Numbered from the stretch's first letter, positions 13,498 to 25,884 are shown. The stretch is 64,000 bases of DNA from Apostichopus japonicus (GCF_037975245.1 NC_092568.1:11309501-11373500), one strand, 5' to 3'. A program made the numbers and translations. The notes: a model not told the origin generated them from the sequence alone.

Positions 13498-14264
13498 CAT
13501 TATAGCAGTCAATGATGTGTGTGCACTGCACTCTGATTAAACCTTGCGTTGGTTAGATGCGAGTACTTGATTATCATTTGCGGCAATTCAAATACAAGCC
13601 TTAGAATGATGTTCACGAAACTCTTTAATATTACTTGCTATGGCAACAATGGCGCGTCTTCAAATTTTTCAATCTTTAATTGGAATCTTCACTTAGAAGA
13701 ATCTGCCACATTTTCTTGCATCAAAACGTTATGTCATTTTCATCATAACAGAACTCCATTACTTATTTTGGTGCATTTCGTACAAAGAGAATTGGAAGAC
13801 TTAGTGCATTACATGATTATATACATTTTTACATATTCGGTAGGGTTGTTTTACCGTATGAAATTATAAATATATGCTATAAACATGAACTCTAAAATGT
13901 ACTAAATATTTGCACCAATAGCTAATCTGATATGCCTTCGTTCTGTTATACCTACATAGATATATAGATAGATATAGTTGTTTTTTTTTTATCAAACCGA
14001 AGAAAACATAGTTCCTTGGATGTGCATTATACAATGTTCATAGTCTTATTTGATTTTATGCAGATCGACTCGCAGATTGAGTAGTCTATGTGCATTAAGA
14101 CGATTGAATGAATTATACAGCACATACGAAGTTCATAGAAACGTTGGATAAAAAGGAGAAAAACAGAAGAAAAAAAACGAAAGAAATGTAACAAGAAAAA
14201 AAGGACACATACAAAGGAAGATACAATCGTGAAACTTATAGAAATGTTACGTCGGTGTTTTTAA
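13496..14264. other. Non-coding stretch
   Basis: The 106-residue open frame at 13549-13869 has no recognisable domain and ends in an AT-rich tail; I treat it as chance. An X-box-like CTTGCTATGGCAAC is at 13634-13647. Confidence 0.5.
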
Positions 14265-14340
14265 TCACTGTGGTAGAGTAATGACTTCGGTCTGTGACAG
14301 AAAGGTCCGAGGTTCGATTCCTACCTTCGCCTGATAATGA
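14265..14340 (+). repeat. tRNA-derived SINE head (copy 2)
   Basis: A box-A-like segment TGGTAGAGTAATGA (about 14273-14286) and a canonical box B GGTTCGATTCC (about 14311-14321) flank GTCTGTGACAGAAAGGTCCG. The copy at 8290-8370 shares the same core and the following CCTACCTT-GCCT. The element runs directly into a TA array at 14348, so its tail may be a TA repeat or may have been replaced by one. Confidence 0.6.
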
Positions 14341-14346
14341 GTCCTA

Positions 14347-14347
14347 A

Positions 14348-14429
<82 letters not shown>

Positions 14430-14430
14430 G
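14347..14430. repeat. TA microsatellite
   Basis: An interrupted TA array with CATA interruptions, joined to the SINE head on its left. Confidence 0.95.
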
Positions 14431-15034
14431 CCCTTTCACAAAGAGCCAATTTTCTTTCAAAGATACACGTGTAGAAGCAACTAATATGTATACAGCCAAG
14501 TAGCAATCAATAATCAACTAACCTTTTCCAGGAAGTTCATCTCAATCCTATAAACGTGTCTTGTAAATGATTTGCAAGCCTCTACCCTTACACCTAACAT
14601 GTTATTTATACTACAAGTACATTATTTTTGTAAATGACGTCAGAGTTCGACGAGAACACTTTGATAAATGAATCACATCTTCGATGCTCGCTAACTTCGA
14701 TTGGAGAGCATAGATTTCAAAATCTATTCAGTAAATTAGTTCTACTTAGAAACCTAAAAATAAAATTTAGGATGAAAGATGCTGGGCAAATTAGAGGTCC
14801 CAAAACATCAGAATGTGGTTATGGAAAGAAAAACAAAAGATTTAATATTAAGTTAAGAGATACCGCCATTCCAGTATTTGTCGGAATCTTCGTATATGAT
14901 CACGTGACATTCTTGCTAAAAATCAACTGGAAGTGCATACGACGGAAATAATGTTATAAATATCAGACAGATACTCAACTACGGTATCAGATTAGTAGAA
15001 GCATGTTCTTACTTAGGCAATAGAGATATAAACT

Positions 15035-15720
15035 GTAAATCACTTGACTTCTATAAGTCACCTGACATTTACTAACATCCAAGTTCACTGACATGCCAGT
15101 CACCTGACATCTAAGTTACCTGACATTAACTGACATCTCAGTCAACTAACGTCTCCCGATATCTGAGTCCACGGACAGTCAAGTCACATGACATTTTAAG
15201 TTATCCGACAGCCAAGTCACGTGACATATCCTGACTTCTAACTCACCTGATATATCCTGAAATCTTAGTTAATTAACATAGAAATATGCTTACTTTTCTG
15301 AACATCTCAGTTAGTTGTCATCTAAAACCCATGACAACTAAGTCACGTGACATATCCTGATTTCTAACTCACATGAAATATCCCGACATCTAAGTCCATT
15401 GACATCTAAGTCCATTGGCATATAAGTCCATTGACATCTAAGTCCATTGACATCTAAGTCCATTGGCATATAAGTCCATTGACATCTAAGTCCATTGACA
15501 TCTAAGTCCATTGACATCTTAGTCTCCTTACATTTAATTTTCTGAACATTTAAATATATTTAAATATATATGTGACCTTACAGGTAAATCACATAACGTC
15601 TCCCGAGACCAAATTCCACTAACATCCAAGTCGCAAGAAGTTGAAGTCACTTGACATCGAAGCCACATGACATCTGCGCCACTGATATTTACTGACATGT
15701 TAGTAATCTGACATATATTT
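15035..15720. repeat. Minisatellite of about 16 bp, with higher-order structure
   Basis: Degenerate units around AAGTCAC-TGACATCT are repeated for almost 700 bp. From 15385 to 15512 the array is regular: eight 16-bp units, GACATCTAAGTCCATT, in which every third unit reads GGCATATAAGTCCATT. This gives a 48-bp higher-order period (AAB AAB AA). A longer repeat of about 126 bp carries the palindrome GTCACGTGAC at 15216-15225 and 15342-15351. No protein is encoded. Confidence 0.9.
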
Positions 15721-15759
15721 CATGGATAATGGATTATATGTAACAATACCAATGTCTAA

Positions 15760-16109
<350 letters not shown>

Positions 16110-16599
16110 AAAAGCAACAAAAACCAAAAATAGACCTTTAAACTAAGTAACTGGAAATATTTACAAATATACAGACGCTGCCATGTGATTCCCACCACAC
16201 TACATTGACCGTTCTCGGCCAAGTCACCATGCATTGTGCATTGTTGTGTACGAAATCTATGCATTTCTTTTACCCCCCAAAATTGTAACAATAAGCTACA
16301 ATTACTCGATTATAATTACAACTTCTGACTAGATTTTTATTTTACACAAAATAAGACTACACCTGAGTATTTGTTACGTACATAGCTTATCTTGTTGGTA
16401 TTTGCATACTGAAACGTAATGAGCTACTACCCATCTGTTGTGGCAATATTTTTGCGACAAAAACCAACAAGATATTGTGTTCCCAGATTTTATGTTCCCA
16501 TATTATCTGCGTGAAGTGAAACGTTACCATGGAAACACACCATCTGCTTTTAACTATATTGTTTGTGTTGCAATGGAGTGGATTTCATCTATGTTTATA
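16110..16599. other. Non-coding stretch
   Basis: No gene is seen. An X-box-like GTTACCATGGAAAC is at 16523-16536. Confidence 0.5.
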
Positions 16600-16633
16600 C
16601 GTGTGTATGTGTGTATGGGTGTATGTATGTATG

Positions 16634-16667
<34 letters not shown>
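16600..16667. repeat. GTAT/TA microsatellite
   Basis: GTAT tetranucleotides pass into a TA array. Confidence 0.9.
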
Positions 16668-16669
<2 letters not shown>

Positions 16670-16970
16670 CCATTCAGTATATACGAATTGATTTCTATAC
16701 AATGCGCAAAGACACTGACATGAAACATATCTTCCTAAACCATTAATGCGCGATGAATTAGACATTTAATGATATTTTCACTTCGTTTAAATCTTCCAGT
16801 AATTGAGTGAAGTTTTTCGTGCTTTTCCTACCTTCCCTTAACAATAATCTATTACCATTGCTATGGGTTAACCTATTTACGTCTATCACACCTCGTTTAG
16901 AAACCAATGAACATGAGCTGATAAGGAGTTATTTTTGGCCAAATCGCTTCGAGGCTGTGAAAAGGAGATG

Positions 16971-17001
<31 letters not shown>

Positions 17002-17025
17002 CATCATCATCATCATCATCATCAT
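16971..17025. repeat. GAT array fused to its inverted CAT array (perfect palindrome)
   Basis: A GAT repeat switches at 17000/17001 into a CAT repeat, so 16976-17025 is a perfect 50-bp palindrome. It reads as poly-Asp then poly-His in one frame, a by-product of the repeat. Confidence 0.95.
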
Positions 17026-18127
17026 GACGACCAGTAGAGGAGGAAAGTAGCAATGTGCAGGATTAATCGAGAACACAAAGCTCCATGGAATCACAGACAA
17101 GAAGTTTAGGAATTCATTACTAGATCCTTCAGAGACTTGATTCAGCGAGAAAAGAACTGCTGAAAGTTTACATTTATAGTTTAACGTTGAAAGAATTGCA
17201 TGTTAAATCCACGAGACCGCTCTTCCCTATTCGCCCTATACCTCAATTGAGGCTATGTTATATCTATATATAATGCCTAAAATATTAATATGACTCCCCT
17301 CGTTCATGAAGGTATAGCTGGCCCCGGTGCAGACACATTTTGATGACGTCATTGTCTAAGTCACGATGGACTCACAGTTTATTTTAGTTTTAGTTTCAGT
17401 CTCTTAATGTAGTTTTTTTTTCTTCTTCAAATAGGTTAGGTAGTATAGATTATATATAAGTACCCTATCTAATAGATATTCTGGTGACAGACAACGAAGA
17501 GCAATATATATATATTCTACACTCTGCTAGTTGAGATATATTATCAAAATATGATCGCTCAAGGTATACAGCTGTGACATGTAACCTATTTTGACTGGCT
17601 AGACCTTGTACTACTCCAGGAAGTCGGAGCACATCGGGATGGGGGGGGGGGGTGGGTGGTTCTATGATGTCATCTGGGCAAATGCCCTTCAAAAGCTTTA
17701 CTTTTAGGCTATTATTAGTGTCCTGTTTATTTATTCTTGACAACTGAGTCATTTGAAATGTTTGCTGAGCTCTCAAAGTTCTCCGTACTTAGAATTTTAT
17801 CAAACTGTACCTTCTTTTAGAAAAATTAGATTTTTTTCCCCCCTCTTTGGATAAAAAGATTGATAAATTATAAAAGAAAATTTAAAAATGAAAAACAAAT
17901 CAGCTAAAGTGCCCAGACGACGTTGTTCACTCTGCCGCTGCCATATGCATTTACAAAAACCGAAAGAAAAAAAAAATTGTTGAAAATTTGAAAATCTCAT
18001 ATCTTCGCGATAATATGCAAAATGCTTCCAGGATGTGGTTTTTAGCTTTGAGTGGTTCTGAAACATATGAATCAGTATCTGTCACGGGGAAAATCATGTT
18101 AATGGTTTGGTTGGGTTTCTTAGCTGA

Positions 18128-18158
<31 letters not shown>

Positions 18159-19110
18159 CGCACACCTATTCAAGTAAGATATAAAATAATATAAAGTGGC
18201 GTAGTCTCCTATAAACTAATTTCCCCTTACTGGTTTCTATAGCAACGTGAAGAGATCTAATTATTTTTTTTTTTACGAAAAAATGGTTTTGTAAGTTTTG
18301 ATTGGAAAGTACATGAATTATGAATTTTCGACGAAAGGTGCATATTGCTTGTGATATAGTCTGTTACAAGGATCATTGATCCCACAACAAAGACGTCTCT
18401 TTAACCAAGCTTCGTTACGCTTTGTTTGATCTTATCATGAGATTTAACTATTGGATCCTCTGTTGTGCTTTTTTCCTGCCACAAATCCCAGTAATATATC
18501 TTTTCTTACAAAATAGTTCTCGTTAATTACATTGCTTTCTCATTTATTCCATTAACACAATAACAGGACACTTTCTTACTTAACCCTTTTGAAAGCACTT
18601 TTTTTTTAAATTACAAATTCAGAAAATGGTACATTCATCTAGGAGCATTCTAATATTATATGACTTAAAAGGGGCACTTTTGAGGTTTTCACAAAACTGA
18701 AGGGGGAAGGGACGAGCGAGGGGGGGGGGGGTTGGCTGCCTGGTCTCATCTGCTTCTTACCGAATTTTGTCAGCCATGCAGTTACGTCGATGCAAAGTGT
18801 TATTGTTCTATATATGTTAGTGTTGATGCTTTATGTTTCACAAAACTGACACTGCTGCTCAATTCTGTCAGGAGGCCTATATAGCAAAAGCAACGGAGTG
18901 GGGCACAAAAATAGACCAAAGGCAAAAATGTAATTTCTCTAAAATCAAATATGAGTACTTATATACGTTAAGATGCGAATTATTTCGCAGCATTTTTTGT
19001 TTAGCCTACATCACCCACCAGTCGCATTCCTTTCTTAAGTGTGCTGTACCGCGCAAGATATGAAAGACCGATGTTTCCATTGTTTATGCTCCTTGACACT
19101 GAAACGATAT
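17026..19110. other. Non-coding stretch
   Basis: No gene is recognised. Present are a CRE palindrome (17344-17351), G-runs near 17641 and 18721, a short TA array (18129-18160) and an X-box-like GTTTCTATAGCAAC (18233-18246). Confidence 0.55.
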
Positions 19111-19155
19111 GTAATAATAATAATGATGATAATGATGATGATATTAATGATGATA

Positions 19156-19208
<53 letters not shown>

Positions 19209-19424
19209 AATGATGACGATGATGATGATGATGACGATGACGATGATGATGATGACGACGATGATGATGACGATGATGATGATGACGACGATGATGACGA
19301 CGACGACGATGATGATGATGACGACGATGATGATGACGACGACGATGACGATGACGACGACGACGACGATGACGACGACGACGACGACGATGATGATGAT
19401 GATGACGATGACGACGACGACGAC

Positions 19425-19471
<47 letters not shown>

Positions 19472-19481
19472 CGACGACGAC

Positions 19482-19531
<50 letters not shown>

Positions 19532-19559
19532 TGATGATGATGATGATAATAATAATAAT
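19111..19559. repeat. GAT/GAC trinucleotide array
   Basis: About 450 bp of GAT and GAC triplets, entered and left through AAT triplets. The left third is nearly pure GAT, the middle mixes GAC clusters, and the right third is dominated by a regular GATGAC hexamer. All reading frames are open (poly-Asp, poly-Met/Thr, poly-Val/Ile, poly-His/Arg), so the long ORFs carry no coding information. Confidence 0.95.
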
Positions 19560-19733
19560 CACACACGCACGCATATATCTTGTTTTTCTATCATATTAGC
19601 TACAACCGATGACATTTCCCTTTATTCTAACCCGTTGTCTGGACAACCGATGACTATTGTTCTCTTTGGTTAGACGACATTTGGTGACAGGAAGTTCATT
19701 TGTCCCATGTCACCATTTTTGAGGCCTACACAT

Positions 19734-19762
19734 GCCCCCCCCCCCCCCCACACACACACACG
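19734..19762. repeat. Poly-C followed by CA repeat
   Basis: A C run of about 16 followed by a short CA repeat. Confidence 0.9.
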
Positions 19763-19969
19763 AGTTTGTCTTTGTGTGTGAGCTTTGTTGTTTTTCCGTT
19801 TCTATTTCTGTCTTTCTTGATTCACAAATAAAGTGTTCTTCACCTCGTGGTTATGGAGAGGTTGCGATTCCCATACGTATAAATCTTATAATTAAGTTCC
19901 TTCTTTAAACTGTGCTTCTTCGGTTTCAGTTATATAAGGTTTCTTCGAATACGTATAGCTAATATTGAT

Positions 19970-20300
19970 TGGATTGCAGAGTTTTTTATGTTCAGTTGTA
20001 GAGTTGCTTTTGTATATCATCCTAGGCGCCTTTTAATCAAAGTTTTCAACGTAATCTGTATGATATCAATCTCCGCGTTGTTAGGGCCGTCAATATTTAT
20101 CAACATGGCATAATCCTAAGGCTCTTTAATGGCCGATCTTATCTTGTCAGCAATATAACATTGATAAGTTTAATGGCGGCAGGTATGCGCTCGATTGCTG
20201 CGTTTAACGCCCATCTCGCGGGAATATTGTCGGCTTCGTTTTCTGCTAGAAAATTAAAATCCATCTATATGACACAGACATTTCCTGCGGTTACGATATC
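19970..20300. promoter_or_regulatory. Candidate conserved enhancer (motif-dense unique block)
   Basis: This block is non-repetitive, has more balanced base composition and more CpG than its surroundings, and is packed with transcription-factor-like words: TTAATCAAAG (TCF/LEF-like), GATATCAATC, AATATTTATCAAC (Fox-like), CTTATC and TTGATAAG (GATA-like), and TTTAATGG twice (homeodomain-like). It is bounded on the right by a TA array. The minus-strand open frame within it (20139-20264, 41 codons) is too short to call. I infer a regulatory element from texture alone. Confidence 0.35.
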
Positions 20301-20315
20301 GCGGCTACATAAGTG

Positions 20316-20317
<2 letters not shown>

Positions 20318-20357
<40 letters not shown>

Positions 20358-20434
20358 TTATATATAGATATATAGATATATATAGATATACATATATATA
20401 TATAGATAAAGATATATATATATATATATTTATG

Positions 20435-20467
<33 letters not shown>

Positions 20468-20480
20468 ATATATATATATA
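20318..20480. repeat. TA microsatellite with ATAG interruptions
   Basis: An interrupted TA array with AGATATA and TTTATA variants. Confidence 0.95.
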
Positions 20481-21551
20481 CTCTGTCAACAGGCATACTA
20501 TAAAGTCTATCAAAAAGCATATTATAAATTAAGGAGCTCAAAAAACTAAAGTTCCTTCTAACGTGAAATCGAAATTTAATATTAAAATATGTGTGAAATG
20601 TAATAAGAAACACGCTGTTCATGAAAAATGTTGATAAGTGCAATAATGAAGGCTATCATTTCATGGCTTACAGAAATCATACTTTGTAAAATCTCAGTAG
20701 GGACAAATATAAATACAAGATAACGCCCTTAACTATAACCAACTAACTAACTTACTGACCGACCGACCCACCGACCTACCGACTGACTGAATAACTATAT
20801 CTTACAATTTTAATTCGGTTAGATTCTAGATAACCTAAAACTAAACACGCACATACAGAAGCTACCATGAGGACCGAGCCACAACCCACCAGAAGGAATC
20901 AGAAACGATGTAGTTATGTGCTTCCAACGTTGTTGGAGACTTCAAGTTTGTCAGTGTAATATACAGGTGCGTATCCAGGGGGGGGCGTTGGGGGCGCGCG
21001 CCCCCCGGGTAAGGAAAAGAGGAGAGAAAAAAAGAGAAGAAAAAAGGGAAAAGGAGGGGGAAAAAAGAAAAGGAGGAGAGGAAGGAAGGGAAAAGAAAAA
21101 GAAAAAAGATAGAAAAAGGAAAAAAGGAGGGAGTAGAAGATAGCCAAGACCTCGGGAAGAGAAAGAGGAACAGTCATAGTTAAAGCGCTGATCCCTATAA
21201 CATACACAGGGTAGCCAGTGACAGATCAAGGATTACGGAGGGGGTGTGCGCCTCACCCTACCCCTTACACCGACAACTCCATTTTTGACGTTTCCATTTT
21301 TCCTCTCTCACTAATGTATCTATATAAATACTATATATGGTCTATCATAACGCGTGTGTGTGTATGGACGCCTTAAACAATTGTACAATTGTGCTATATG
21401 GAACCAACTGTGGCTGGTCTTGAACTCGACCGAGTCGTCGGGGTACATGACGCATTTCGGGAAGGGGGCGACCCCCCCCCCCCGAGCAAATTTTCTTTAT
21501 GACATCGCTAGTAATTTCAAAATAGACAATGCTTAGATGCAACTTAGAAGG

Positions 21552-21646
21552 CCTGGGAAGTGTCATTTCCAGCGATCTGGGAGGCATTTTCGGCCAAAAT
21601 TTTTCTTGTACGCTTAACGCCAACTCATGGTGGCGCTTCGCTTAGA
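21552..21646 (+). repeat. Shared MITE module, copy 1
   Basis: About 95 bp running from CCTGGGAAGTG through CTTGTACGCTTAACGCCAAC to CGCTTAGATAGT. It matches copies at 22770-22867 (plus) and 44471-44569 (minus). Its core, CGCCAAC-TCAT-GGTGGCG, is a short imperfect hairpin. Confidence 0.85.
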
Positions 21647-21800
21647 TAGTTTGCCTACAGGCTTCGCCCCTCCCTTGGCAATTACTCGCTACACGCCTGT
21701 TCGAATTTGTAAAGCAAAGAGCAGATATAACATCATATCAGTGAGCATTGAAATGCATGTTCCACGATGAACAGCCTCAAAAACTGTCTATGTGTGTAGT

Positions 21801-22242
21801 TAAAGGCGTAGGAGCCCAATTGGATTTTGGGGCTGTAATGACTTGCCCGAAAAAGAAGCCAAAATTTTTCGCGCGCTTAGCGCGCGTCCAACATATCAAT
21901 GCCAATATCATATAAGCGAGCATCGGTCATTACAGTGCATAGCATCGTGTACCTTACGGTCCGTCAAAGTTGCACAGTATACCGCTGGATGCTATGTAAA
22001 CAACGAAATGTCTTATGTAGATGGAGAAAAATCATACAGATCCATTTATGTCAAAACTCTCTTTTACAGTAGTAATGTCGGCCAAGCTTAGAACTTTATT
22101 TTAATTACCAAGGAGATCATTTTTAAGCTATTCATTGCTATTTATTTTTCTTTCAGTAGGTGCCCGAAAAAGATGGGGACAAATTTGGTTGCGGGGGGGG
22201 GGGGGGCTGCAGCCACCGCCTCCTACGGGACCTACGCCTATG
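21801..22242. mobile_element. hAT-like MITE with 8-bp target duplication
   Basis: The left end TAAAGGCGTAGG and the inverted right end CATAGGCGTAGG (10 of 12 matching) bound a 442-bp element. TGTGTAGT is duplicated at 21793-21800 and 22243-22250. The flanking match in fact extends to 13 bp (CTATGTGTGTAGT), partly because the element's own end reads CTATG. No coding capacity is visible. Confidence 0.75.
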
Positions 22243-22769
22243 TGTGTAGTGTTCGGTTTCGATATACCTGATATCGGAAATATCTGCTATCTTTCATTTC
22301 CTTCAACCAAGTTTTATAATAGCCATTATAAGAGGTTGCAATATTTCTACACCAATAAATTAACTGTGTCTGAATTTTCCAAATTTCCTCACCAACATTC
22401 TGCATCACACTTCCCTCTACTCGTGCAACTTTGACCTGTCTGTTAGGGGTTCAAGGAGGTTTTTCTATATTGCTTGTCCATAGATTGAATTTTGTGCAAC
22501 ATTATGGGTATGTTTTGAAGTGATTTTATTCGCGAGAAATGTGAATTTTCAAATTCTCAACAAATAATGGGCTTAAAACCTTGGAAAGTGGGGCTTTCGG
22601 ATATTGTGGGCCGTGACGTAGAATCACCTACAAAAGCAATGATCCATAGGACATGCAATGAGGTCGAACATGATGTGTGACAATCTTCAAAAAGGTTATG
22701 AATGGAAAAAACTTTTGGGAAATACTTGGTTCTCAGGCAAAAGTGTACATCTGGTTGGTCATTTTCAAG

Positions 22770-22867
22770 CCCGAGAAGTGCTATTTCCGGTGATCTGGGG
22801 GGTATCAAAACCAGAAATTTTCTTGTACGCTGCGCGCCAACCGATGGTGGCGCTCCGCTTAGATAGT
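22770..22867 (+). repeat. Shared MITE module, copy 2
   Basis: Same module as 21552-21646, with the core GCGCCAAC-CGAT-GGTGGCGC; it ends in CGCTTAGATAGT close to the right end of the cluster. Confidence 0.85.
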
Positions 22868-22908
22868 ACTTCGCGCCCCCGGGTTAGAAAATCCTGGATA
22901 CGCGCCTG

Positions 22909-24325
22909 ATATATGTCTTGGAATCGAGTCAGTTTCGAGTAACACTTTCCCTGACAGGTGACTTGACTTGATATGAACATGACTTGACTTGAATGTACTT
23001 GGAACTGACTATATTGCATCATTAATGTTTTAATGTGACAATATTCTGTACTTCTTCAGCACAATATGTTTTTGATTTTTCATTGACTGGAGTCTTAAAT
23101 TTGCTATGGTATCTATTGTAGCATGAAACATAATTATTATTACTATCCTTTTTGGGATGACATGAGGTATTGTAAAATTGTTCATATGGGGAAAAAATAA
23201 AATAACCAAAATGTTTCATTTCAGTAGAGCGTCCTCTATCTTTCGTCTCTATGTGGGAAATATGCCACCTGCTTTTGCTCACACATAGGTAAACTTGTTT
23301 CATCACTGATGATCTAAGAATCTTGGCAACAGCTTCTTATCTCGATGACGAAGACATCAAGAAAAAATCAATATGAAAGAAATTAAGAGAAGTAAGGACG
23401 GAGTATGAGGTACTTGATTTATGATCAATATTCGATTTGAATACATCGTCTTGTGTTTGTTCTACATCCTTGTAGGTTTAATCAGTTCGGCAAACAACGC
23501 AAATGAAATCACTCTAGCTCCGTGATTGCCAAAAGATTGTCACCTTTAAATAAAAGTGACTGGCAACGTCTTGAGGAAGGAAGAGGGACTTTAATGGGAA
23601 GGGAGAAGGGAGCAGGGGGAAGGGGGAAGGGAGAAGGGGAAAGGGAAAGGGAGAAGGGGAAGGGAGAAGGGGAAGGGAGAAGGGATAGTGTAGGGAGCCA
23701 GGAGAGGGGGTGACGCGTTATTGCGAGAAACTAAATATAAATTGAAATCGGTTACATTCGAATTGTGACTTATGCTGACGTTATCTAAATCATGTCTATT
23801 GTGTGTTGTGTTCAACTATTTATATTACATTGATACAGAATTTGAATTAAAATAGTAATATGTACTGATATGTACTGGCATAATAATTATGTATTATTAT
23901 TATATAACTCTATGCATATTCATGAGAGATCAGAGAAGTACTGTATTTTTCTATACAATGGTTACCAACCAAATATCTCACTATCACATTTTTCTTCTTT
24001 TTCTTTTTTCATTTTTCCTCTTAAGTAACAGGTCAATCTGAGAACAAATATACTACAAATACACAAGCATAACGTGACAATAGTAGTCCTAATGATACTT
24101 AAAATAGCTAATTCATGGCAAAGTAAACCCTCCCTACCGTTCTAAACCATAATACTAATTGACATACAAGTAATATTGTGATATATTTATAGCCTAGTAA
24201 TTGAGTTGCTTTGTACCTTTGTACCGATGCAAATCTGCATTATGATAAACTCAACCACCAATTCACATCATTATACATTGTACTACAAATAACGTGAAAC
24301 ATTTGAAAACGTTGCATAGCTAATA

Positions 24326-24328
<3 letters not shown>
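22909..24328. other. Non-coding stretch
   Basis: No gene is recognised. A purine-rich minisatellite of GGGAGAAGGGGAA-type units lies at about 23590-23690. The remainder is AT-rich. Confidence 0.6.

Positions 24329-24398
<70 letters not shown>
24329..24398. repeat. TA microsatellite
   Basis: A nearly perfect TA array. Confidence 0.95.
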
Positions 24399-25620
24399 TA
24401 TATACCATATACTATATACCTGTAGCCGAATCGCCAACTGCCCACGTATACTATTGTTATTATGTATATGTAATTAGAATACACTGTTGACAAGGAGGAA
24501 GAAAGAAAATTGGACGTGAAACCAATAAGAAAAAAAAAAACTTAACCTGTATCTCGTTTGTCCGTTACCATGTCGATATGAATATTCATAGCAAACTTGC
24601 GACGGATTCTAACCGATTAACATGATCAAGGGTACACACATAATCTCCGGGGAAAGCAGGCATCTACAAATGGATGCTTCGTCTCCATAGCGACCATCTA
24701 AGGCCTTCCTACAGCCACGCTTTTGATTGCTTAGTTTCTGCCTATGGAATTGAATGGTTTCTGTACTTTTTTATGCCTTTGTACGGTTGTGCTTTAGGAA
24801 AATGGAATGAATGTTAACAGTAAAAGGGTAAAAGAGAGAGAGAGAGACAGATAGATAGAGAAAGTTCTATATAGACCATTGTCAAAATTTGTATCACGCA
24901 TCTAATATCGTTTCGCAAACACGCCAATCAATTTGATGAGATTGCTGTTCAACGGGATTTCCTTTCTTCGTTTTGCTTTAAAATGTTGGATATTTCTCGA
25001 CGGGATTTGTTTTTTCATTACCTCTTTCGTTGTTCTTCTTCATGCAACGGTATATACCCGAGATTTTCTTTAGCGATATTGTCAGTGGGACATCGATTTT
25101 AAAGCAAAGGTGCTTTGCGCAGTGAAACCTTAATAGACAAATTATTGTGCTACAAGAAATACATCTAATCGCCATTTTGGATCTAACGGATTATCGAGAC
25201 TTCAGCTGGATTTTTTAGAAGGAATTAACTTATTTTTTCTGAAGGAACATCTTTAGCTATTTCTTAACCTATTTGAAAAGTTTCATCCTACTTCCTGCCC
25301 CTCCCGTCCCCTCCTCAATAGAACATTTTTATTGTATAACAATAGTTTACTTTATATCGTTTTCATAGAAGATAGGGTGAAATATAATATCGTATTGAGT
25401 TAACCTTGTAGATCAGAAAATATATTTATCCTTGTGTACAATCGATTCAATTCTGGCTTACTTTTTAAATCACACATGTGAAGAAAAAAACCGCCATACA
25501 TCAGAACTGGATAAAGATTCTTCTCTTTTGGAAATACAATACATAACATATTCGTGACGGTTTTTCCACTACAAGGTAAATCATAGTAAAAGGACTAATA
25601 ATTCGAACTAAACATTGATT
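24399..25620. other. Upstream region of the K2P channel exon
   Basis: No coding sequence is recognised. An X-box-like GTCTCCATAGCGAC is at 24681-24694 and a GA/GATA simple repeat at about 24832-24860. The promoter of the downstream channel gene may lie here or just 3', but no TATA box or initiator could be assigned. Confidence 0.5.
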
Positions 25621-25827
25621 TCTTGTTTTCAAGTTTAACCGTGCCGGTGTGGTCCAGGACGGCTCGCAGTAAAACGTAATGTCATGAAGAAATTGCCTTT
25701 TCCCTCAACTGAAGTTAGCGAGCAATCTCACACTATTTTTGACTCAAGCGTTCTCTTTAAGTCGAGAAGCTTTTACCTATGTGAGTCGGTCATACGGGGG
25801 GTGTTCGGCCTGCCGTACGGCGGCCGG

Positions 25828-25860
25828 ATGAACCTCGGCGGTTCCCGTCAAGGTGCCTAA
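25828..25860 (+). promoter_or_regulatory. Upstream mini-ORF of the K2P channel mRNA
   Basis: An ATG at 25828 opens a 10-codon frame (MNLGGSRQGA) that stops at 25858-25860, 24 bases before the main ATG. It has a G at -3 (CGGATGA), so a scanning ribosome could initiate on it. This assumes transcription starts upstream of 25828. The surrounding GC-rich block (about 25790-25900) is consistent with a 5' UTR. Confidence 0.45.
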
Positions 25861-25884
25861 AGTAGCAGCTGCTATCGCGCCGCC

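Larger units (their letters stand above)
20964..22908. mobile_element. Cluster of nested hAT-like MITE fragments
   Basis: Several transposon ends lie within 2 kb. CAGGTGCGTATCCAGG at 20964-20979 is an inverted match (15 of 16) to the last 16 bases, 22893-22908. A diverged end, CAGTGACAGATCAAGG, starts at 21216, and another, CTACACGCCTG, ends at 21699. The outermost ends are not flanked by a target duplication, so I read this as several insertions and partial copies, not one element. A purine-rich low-complexity tract (about 21004-21130) and poly-G/C runs (21471-21483; 22190-22206) lie inside. No transposase frame was recognised. Confidence 0.6.

Noticed and set aside
15385-15512. CRISPR-like array
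   Set aside because: The 16-bp units are directly contiguous with no unique spacers, and the genome is that of an animal; this is a minisatellite.
19035-19673. Poly-Asp, Met-Thr, Val-Ile and His-Arg frames up to 210 residues
   Set aside because: Products of the GAT/GAC repeat; no sequence outside the repeat shows coding features.
20139-20264. 41-codon minus-strand ORF with coding-like residues
   Set aside because: It is short and lies inside the enhancer-like block; without conservation data it cannot be separated from chance, so it is mentioned only as an alternative reading.
20964-22908. One intact 1.9-kb transposon
   Set aside because: The outer ends match as inverted repeats but lack a flanking duplication, and several other ends lie inside; it is better read as nested fragments.
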